A stretch of 47,553 nt of DNA from NCBI GenBank assembly GCA_902793845.1, contig CADBFE010000009.1, positions 1,905 to 49,457 of the forward strand. The letters run 5' to 3'. The first letter of the stretch is position 1. Every line of letters starts with the position of its first letter. Both the position numbers and the translations under genes were made by a program. Positions 42,997 through 47,553 of the stretch are shown in pieces. Under the pieces are notes generated by a model that saw nothing but the letters and a program-made list of their open reading frames with translations, had not been told where the DNA came from and did not search any database. The DNA is from an uncultured Lachnospiraceae bacterium (GTDB lineage: Bacteria; Bacillota; Clostridia; Lachnospirales; Lachnospiraceae).

Positions 42997-45051
42997 ATGA
43001 TTTGTCCTAATTGCGGTAATAAAATTGCAGATGACAAGCTGTTATGCGAAGTATGCGGTGCGGAGATAAATTTCGTGCCTGATTTTGAACCGGAGATAGA
43101 GCAGAGTATCAATGAATCTCTGTCCGATATATCCGATTATGTTGAGACTCCCGATTATTTTCCTGAGGGAGAGGAGCCAGTATTTGGTTATTATGATGAA
43201 AACGGCAACTTCGTAGAGACTCCCGGATATTTTGATGAAAATGGCAACTTTGTTGAGCTCACCGGTTTTTATGATGAGTTTGGTAATTTTATAGAGACCA
43301 TCCCTGTCGTAGATGAAAACGGAAATGAAGTTTATGTACCCGGATATTTTGACGAAAACGGTGAGCCTGTATTCCTTGATCCTTATGACGGCGGTGAATA
43401 CCAGGATTTTGCCGAGGCTCCGGCTTCTCCCGTAAAAAAGCAGGATAAAAAGATTACAGAGATTTCAAGGAGAGAGAAGAAAAAACCTGAACCTCCAAAG
43501 TCAAAGACAAAGCCTTCAAAACCTGTTTCCGCTTTGGGTAAACAAAAAAGCAAACCTGCAAAAAAAGATAAATCTGTTGATACAGTTGCTCTTGCGGGTA
43601 TCAGTGCACCTGACGGAGGACCTAAGGTAGTACGCAATCTCTCGGATTCCCTTTATGATGAGATGTATGCCGATTCTACGCTTACCGAGTTTGACAGTGA
43701 ATATGAGATAGATCCCTTTGATGATTTCGCTTATGAAAGCTATTACATAAAGAAATTCTGTAATTTTGTAATACACAGTAAGGCAAAATGGTTTATACTG
43801 GCTGCCGTTGTACTCCTTGTATTTGGTATATACAAGATTGCCGGATCTGTTTCCGAGAAGATATACCAGAGCAGTTCATATGAATACCAGACAAAACTCG
43901 CGGACGAGGCTGCCGCAAGAGGCGATTATCAGGCTGCCATAGAATATATGGAAAAAGCCCTGACACTCAACTCCCAGAGCGGAGCCCTTAAATATAAGCT
44001 GTCACAGTATTATTTCAATGTTGGTGATGATGATGATGCACTGCTTATGCTGTGGGAGATCATAAACCTTAATGACGGTAATGCGGCCATAGCATACAAT
44101 GATATGGTTAATTATTATGTGACGACCGGCAATTATGAGATGGCTGCAGAAGTTTTAAACAACTGTTACATCGATTCCGTGAAGGAACAGTTTATTGATT
44201 ATATGGCAGATGCTCCTGAGTTTTCTCTTGACGACGGAGTATACGAAGATGAGCAGATGCTTTATTTATCAAGTAATATAAAGGGTACCATATATTACAA
44301 TATGAATGGTGCCGACGCAACCACAGAGGATGAAGTATATCAGGCACCTATTAAGTTAGAGAGAGGCATCATTAAGATTTCGGCTCTCTTTGTGAATGAT
44401 TACGGCATAAAGAGTGAAGTGGTTCACAGGACATTTACTATCGATAACAGTGTACCTAATCCTCCGATTGTTATGACAGAGGGCGGCGACTATGAAGAGC
44501 CTGAACTTATCGAAGTTGATGTACAGGCATATACAGATGTTTATTACACCCTTGACGGTACTGTGCCCAATATGAACAGTGCCCTGTATCTGTCGCCTAT
44601 CCCCATGCCTATCGGATCAAGTACTGTTGTATTTATTGCATACAGCCAGGAGGGCATACCGGGACCTGTCACAGAAGTTTCGTATAACCTGACCGTAGAT
44701 ACACCTCTTAATGTAGACGGTGTTATCGGACAGCTTTATGCATACAATAAAAACTCGGGCAGAGCAGTTGATTACAACGGTCTGATTCCGGGCGGAAACA
44801 ATTATACATACTCTGTATCCCAGGCAATAAAAATTAATGATCATATTTATTATATTTTTGTCGAGTATCTGAAAGACATGTTTGGTAACCAGACCAAGAC
44901 CAACAACCTGTTCCTGGTTGATACGGGAGACGGTACCATCCTGCTTTCATCCCTTGATACCATGGGCAATATCATACCGGGTGCTGCCATTGATCCGGCC
45001 CTTTTGGTACAGATACCTGACGCACCTGAAGAAAACAATACAGATAACTAA
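42997..45051 (+). CDS. Zinc-ribbon membrane protein with 13-residue repeats, TPR and chitobiase-like domains
   Basis: 684 residues. An N-terminal zinc ribbon (MICPNCGNKIADDKLLCEVCG) is followed by five exact-length 13-residue repeats (64-128, type GYYDENGNFVETP). Next comes a Lys/Pro-rich linker (140-195) and one membrane helix (about 265-284, KWFILAAVVLLVFGIYKIAG). TPR-like helices follow (AAARGDYQAAIEYMEKALTL, near 300-360). Then come two chitobiase/FN3-type C-terminal domains (GTIYYNMNGADATTEDEVY and DVYYTLDGTVPNMNSALYLSP, like CHB_HEX_C_1). The N-terminus is cytoplasmic and the TPR and beta domains are outside. The function is unknown. It is 5 bases after folD and 24 bases before another zinc-ribbon protein. 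Confidence 0.8.
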   Translation: MICPNCGNKIADDKLLCEVCGAEINFVPDFEPEIEQSINESLSDISDYVETPDYFPEGEEPVFGYYDENGNFVETPGYFDENGNFVELTGFYDEFGNFIETIPVVDENGNEVYVPGYFDENGEPVFLDPYDGGEYQDFAEAPASPVKKQDKKITEISRREKKKPEPPKSKTKPSKPVSALGKQKSKPAKKDKSVDTVALAGISAPDGGPKVVRNLSDSLYDEMYADSTLTEFDSEYEIDPFDDFAYESYYIKKFCNFVIHSKAKWFILAAVVLLVFGIYKIAGSVSEKIYQSSSYEYQTKLADEAAARGDYQAAIEYMEKALTLNSQSGALKYKLSQYYFNVGDDDDALLMLWEIINLNDGNAAIAYNDMVNYYVTTGNYEMAAEVLNNCYIDSVKEQFIDYMADAPEFSLDDGVYEDEQMLYLSSNIKGTIYYNMNGADATTEDEVYQAPIKLERGIIKISALFVNDYGIKSEVVHRTFTIDNSVPNPPIVMTEGGDYEEPELIEVDVQAYTDVYYTLDGTVPNMNSALYLSPIPMPIGSSTVVFIAYSQEGIPGPVTEVSYNLTVDTPLNVDGVIGQLYAYNKNSGRAVDYNGLIPGGNNYTYSVSQAIKINDHIYYIFVEYLKDMFGNQTKTNNLFLVDTGDGTILLSSLDTMGNIIPGAAIDPALLVQIPDAPEENNTDN
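43186..43380 (+). repeat. Five tandem 39-base coding repeats
   Basis: These encode residues 64-128 of the zinc-ribbon membrane protein: GYYDENGNFVETP, GYFDENGNFVELT, GFYDEFGNFIETI, PVVDENGNEVYVP and GYFDENGEPVFLD. The unit length is constant at 13 residues, with DENGN conserved. Confidence 0.85.
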
Positions 45052-45075
45052 ATTTCCCGGAGGGGGTAAATAATT

Positions 45076-45840
45076 ATGGCATGGTGTCCTAATTGTAAAA
45101 ATGAATTTGTTGAAGGAATAAAAATCTGTCCAAAATGCGATGTGCCGCTTGTGGATGCTCTTGATGAGAAGGGTAATCCCGTGTCAGAAGAGACAGGTGA
45201 TGATTTTGACTCTGACAGCTTTAATGCAGCCCTTGATAATGCGTTTGGCGATATGGAGCCCGAAGAATCCTTAACAGATAATATTAATGAGATAGATATT
45301 ATCAAAAACAGGACTATATCAAGCAAGGAACATGCAAAGATAGCTTCATACAATAAAGGTCCCGCTGTTTATCAAAAGACAAGTGAGAGAGCCGAGGAGA
45401 TGAAGTCATCTGCATTTTCTCTTATCATCGTCGGCTTTGCAGGCCTTATATGTATGGTGCTTCTCTTTTTTGAGATCATCCCGATAAAGTTAAATACATT
45501 CAGCCATTATACCATTCCTCTTGTGATGGGAGTGATATTTATCATACTGATCATCGCAGGCTTTTTATCTATCAAGTCGTTTAAAAACCTCAAGAAAGAT
45601 GCAGGAGATGAAGACAGACTTGAGAAGGAGATCGAGGACTGGTACAAGACAAGCCTGACAAAGGATTATATAGAAAAAAATCTTCCTGTTAACAGTGATG
45701 AATCGGAAGAAGAGAAGTATTTCACCAGATATGCCAAGATAAATGCCCTGCTTAAAGGCAAGTTTATGAATCTTGACCCTCTGTTTTCAGATCATATTGT
45801 TGAGGATATTTATCATTACCTTTATGAGAGCGAAGACTGA
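45076..45840 (+). CDS. Zinc-ribbon protein with two transmembrane helices
   Basis: 254 residues. The N-terminus MAWCPNCKNEFVEGIKICPKCDVPLV is a CxxC-CxxC zinc ribbon. An acidic linker follows, then two membrane helices (about 112-134, SLIIVGFAGLICMVLLFF, and 147-168, IPLVMGVIFIILIIAGFL). The cytoplasmic C-terminal region is helical (DEDRLEKEIEDWYKTSLTKDYI). Zinc-ribbon membrane proteins of this layout are common and uncharacterised in Clostridia. GGAGGGGG precedes the ATG. The stop overlaps the rlmH start by one base. Confidence 0.78.
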   Translation: MAWCPNCKNEFVEGIKICPKCDVPLVDALDEKGNPVSEETGDDFDSDSFNAALDNAFGDMEPEESLTDNINEIDIIKNRTISSKEHAKIASYNKGPAVYQKTSERAEEMKSSAFSLIIVGFAGLICMVLLFFEIIPIKLNTFSHYTIPLVMGVIFIILIIAGFLSIKSFKNLKKDAGDEDRLEKEIEDWYKTSLTKDYIEKNLPVNSDESEEEKYFTRYAKINALLKGKFMNLDPLFSDHIVEDIYHYLYESED

Positions 45841-46319
45841 TGCGTATTGATATTATCTGTGTCGGCAGGATAAAAGAAAGATTTTTTACGGATGCGATAG
45901 ATGAATATTCAAAGAGACTCTCGAGATATGTAAATCTTAATATCTTTGAAGTTAAGGATGAGAAAACTCCGGAAAACGCATCTGAAAAAGAAGTATCCAT
46001 AATCCTCTCGAAAGAAGCAGAGCGGATATTAAAATATATAAATGAGGATGCTGTAAAAATACCTCTTTGTATTGAGGGCAGTCAGGTGACAAGTGAAGGC
46101 TTTGCCGATTTTTTCACAAAACAGGAAAACGCCTCGGTAAGCCATATCCAGTTTATGATCGGAGGTTCCATCGGACTTCATGATGACATAAAAAAGCTCG
46201 GAAGTACGAAACTGTCATTTTCCAAGATGACATTTCCCCATCAGCTGATGAGAGTCGTACTCCTCGAGCAAATATACAGAGCTTACAGGATTAAAAACAA
46301 TGAGCCTTATCATAAGTGA
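45840..46319 (+). CDS. rlmH: 23S rRNA (pseudouridine(1915)-N(3))-methyltransferase RlmH
   Basis: SPOUT-class methyltransferase acting on pseudouridine 1915 in helix 69 of 23S rRNA. It has 159 residues, the usual length. MRIDIICVGRIKERFFTDAIDEYSKRL, FMIGGSIGLHDDIK and the C-terminal SKMTFPHQLMRVVLLEQIYRAYRI, which forms the trefoil-knot SAM site, are diagnostic. Its stop codon directly abuts the stop of the convergent gene. Confidence 0.96.
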   Translation: MRIDIICVGRIKERFFTDAIDEYSKRLSRYVNLNIFEVKDEKTPENASEKEVSIILSKEAERILKYINEDAVKIPLCIEGSQVTSEGFADFFTKQENASVSHIQFMIGGSIGLHDDIKKLGSTKLSFSKMTFPHQLMRVVLLEQIYRAYRIKNNEPYHK

Positions 46320-47553
46320 TCATTTAAGATTGCGGAGTCCCTTGGGATAATGGTTTTTAAGCCTTCCGTTGCTTGCTTTATAGCCGCCTGCAGGTGCACC
46401 GTTATATAAAATGACACCGTAACCGTTTGGTACATCGTGTTGCAGTTCCTCGCCACGCAGGTATTTATATATATCATCATCAGACGGATTGTATATATTT
46501 GTAAACATTGGTCCAAAAGCTTTATAGAGATGATGATGGGGCGTAAACCTGTTTTTATCAAATGTACCTGCGATCACAAATAGTCTTTCAAAGGAAGCCG
46601 GCTTTAAATTAAGGACCATTTCATTATCATCCGTTAACAGATTTTTGTTAATTGCTATAACGGAATTGTTGTAAATATAATAATTGATTTTGACTCCCGG
46701 CATTAGATCCGGATTGCCTTTAAGAGTATCGGAAATCATTGCAAGCTGCTTTTTATCCGGTGCCTTTAGTGTAACCGGATAAAGATTGCGGGAGGTATCA
46801 TTTCCTGTTTTTTTAAGGATACAGAGGAACTGGCCTTCACCGTATGCAACATAAGGGTAAAAACGCCTTGCCTTGTCGGTTAAAAGTGAAGGTGCAGAGT
46901 ACTTAAGGATGCTCTCGTTTGGAGTGAGTATCTCCATATGATATTCATCAGTTAAATAAGAGATGATATCTTCATTTTCTTCAGGTGAATATGTGCAGGT
47001 GGAATAAATCATGATGCCCCCGTCCTTAAGAGCCAGGTAGCCGTTAGATACGATTTCCCTCTGACGAAGGGCACAGTTTTTAACATTATCCACGGACCAT
47101 TCATTAACTGCTTCGGGATATTTACGAAACATTCCTTCACCGCTGCACGGTGCGTCAATCAGTATCATATCAAAGGCTGATGGCCAGATAGAAGCGATTT
47201 TTGATGAGTCATATGAGGTGATGACCACATTATCATATCCCATTCGTTCCATATTGCTCTGGAGGATTTTGTTTCTTGAGGTATTTATCTCATTTGCAAC
47301 TATCACAGAATTGTTTCCGGCAACAGAAGCGAGCATGGATGTCTTGCCTCCGGGCGCAGCGCACATATCGAGGATCAGTGAGCAGTCCTTTATATCAAAT
47401 GGGAGAGCACTGACCGGCATCATGGCACCGGGATCCTGGGAATATATGAGACCACAGTGACTTAACGGGCTTAACCCGGGTTTATCAAGGCCTGAACGGT
47501 ATGCATTTTTGCCATAGGGCAGTTTTTCAAATAAATCGCCGTATGATGATAAA
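46320..47553 (-). CDS. RsmF/NOL1-type rRNA (cytosine-C5)-methyltransferase, 5' end outside window
   Basis: Read on the - strand, the frame stays open to the window edge, so the N-terminus is missing. The visible part starts LSSYGDLFEKLPYGKNAYRSGL and continues through GLIYSQDPGAMMPVSAL. Motif I is LDMCAAPGGKTSML, motif IV is DAPCSGEGMFRK (PC cysteine), and motif VI is YSTCTYSPEEN (nucleophile TC cysteine). The C-terminal 180 residues match the RsmF-specific tail (YPYVAYGEGQFLCIL, then a PUA-like end YGVILYNGAPAGGYK). It probably methylates a 16S rRNA cytosine. Confidence 0.92.
   Translation of the reverse strand, partial: LSSYGDLFEKLPYGKNAYRSGLDKPGLSPLSHCGLIYSQDPGAMMPVSALPFDIKDCSLILDMCAAPGGKTSMLASVAGNNSVIVANEINTSRNKILQSNMERMGYDNVVITSYDSSKIASIWPSAFDMILIDAPCSGEGMFRKYPEAVNEWSVDNVKNCALRQREIVSNGYLALKDGGIMIYSTCTYSPEENEDIISYLTDEYHMEILTPNESILKYSAPSLLTDKARRFYPYVAYGEGQFLCILKKTGNDTSRNLYPVTLKAPDKKQLAMISDTLKGNPDLMPGVKINYYIYNNSVIAINKNLLTDDNEMVLNLKPASFERLFVIAGTFDKNRFTPHHHLYKAFGPMFTNIYNPSDDDIYKYLRGEELQHDVPNGYGVILYNGAPAGGYKASNGRLKNHYPKGLRNLK

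Overview
The window looks like a contiguous chromosomal segment of an anaerobic Bacillota, most likely a member of the Lachnospiraceae (Butyrivibrio/Roseburia/Lachnospira-type). This is inferred from the moderate-to-low GC, AGGAGG-type ribosome binding sites, the gene order topoisomerase A - rsmD - coaD, a hisZ-dependent short hisG, the HisF-like/HisI fusion, the radical-SAM/DUF2344/RNase G trio, the class III ribonucleotide reductase nrdDG and the formate-THF ligase/folD pair. Species cannot be read from the sequence. Almost every gene is on the + strand and tightly packed; only the last gene is on the - strand. No intergenic stretch exceeds 300 bases. I saw no tRNA, rRNA, CRISPR array, prophage or insertion sequence.

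Layout. 1-5959: end of a type II topoisomerase A subunit (frameshifted), rsmD, coaD, a coiled-coil protein, two pseudouridine synthases (RsuA and RluA type), an SDR oxidoreductase and a small membrane protein. 5951-14553: a his operon with its own promoter (hisZ-hisG-hisD-hisB-hisI fusion) running directly into a B12-binding-type radical SAM protein, its DUF2344 partner and an RNase E/G, closed by a strong terminator. 14657-16318: a Pro/Ala-rich protein with eight SHOCT-like repeats. 16595-22125: thrC, a receiver plus degenerate GGDEF protein, an M24 aminopeptidase, and a CheX-like/CheY-like pair. 22218-25934: cdd, a membrane-anchored MutS-like ATPase, rnhA, a small membrane protein and a YiiX-type lipoprotein. 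26047-29304: nrdD-nrdG-dut behind a near-perfect sigma-A promoter and NrdR-box-like palindromes. 29414-35862: degV with a palindrome on its -35 box, then a tight cluster of a 44-repeat pentapeptide protein, a glycosyltransferase-like protein, an ABC ATPase and a GldF-GldG-like fusion permease. 35882-47553: gltX (with an internal deletion), ftsK/spoIIIE, fhs, folD, two zinc-ribbon membrane proteins, rlmH, and a convergent rRNA m5C methyltransferase that runs off the window.

Most striking features. (1) A family of four intergenic long hairpins (16342-16393, 16446-16514, 25948-26012, 29322-29391). Their outer stems differ completely but stay self-complementary. Three share the same apical architecture: an ATT/TTA-like internal loop, a covarying 5-bp inner stem and a GCGGAGC loop. 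(2) Three unusual repeat proteins: eight SHOCT-like units, 44 unbroken SFNxG-like pentapeptides, and five 13-residue GYYDENGNF units. (3) Two normally essential genes (topoisomerase A, gltX) are broken by indels, which points to sequence or assembly error or to decay.
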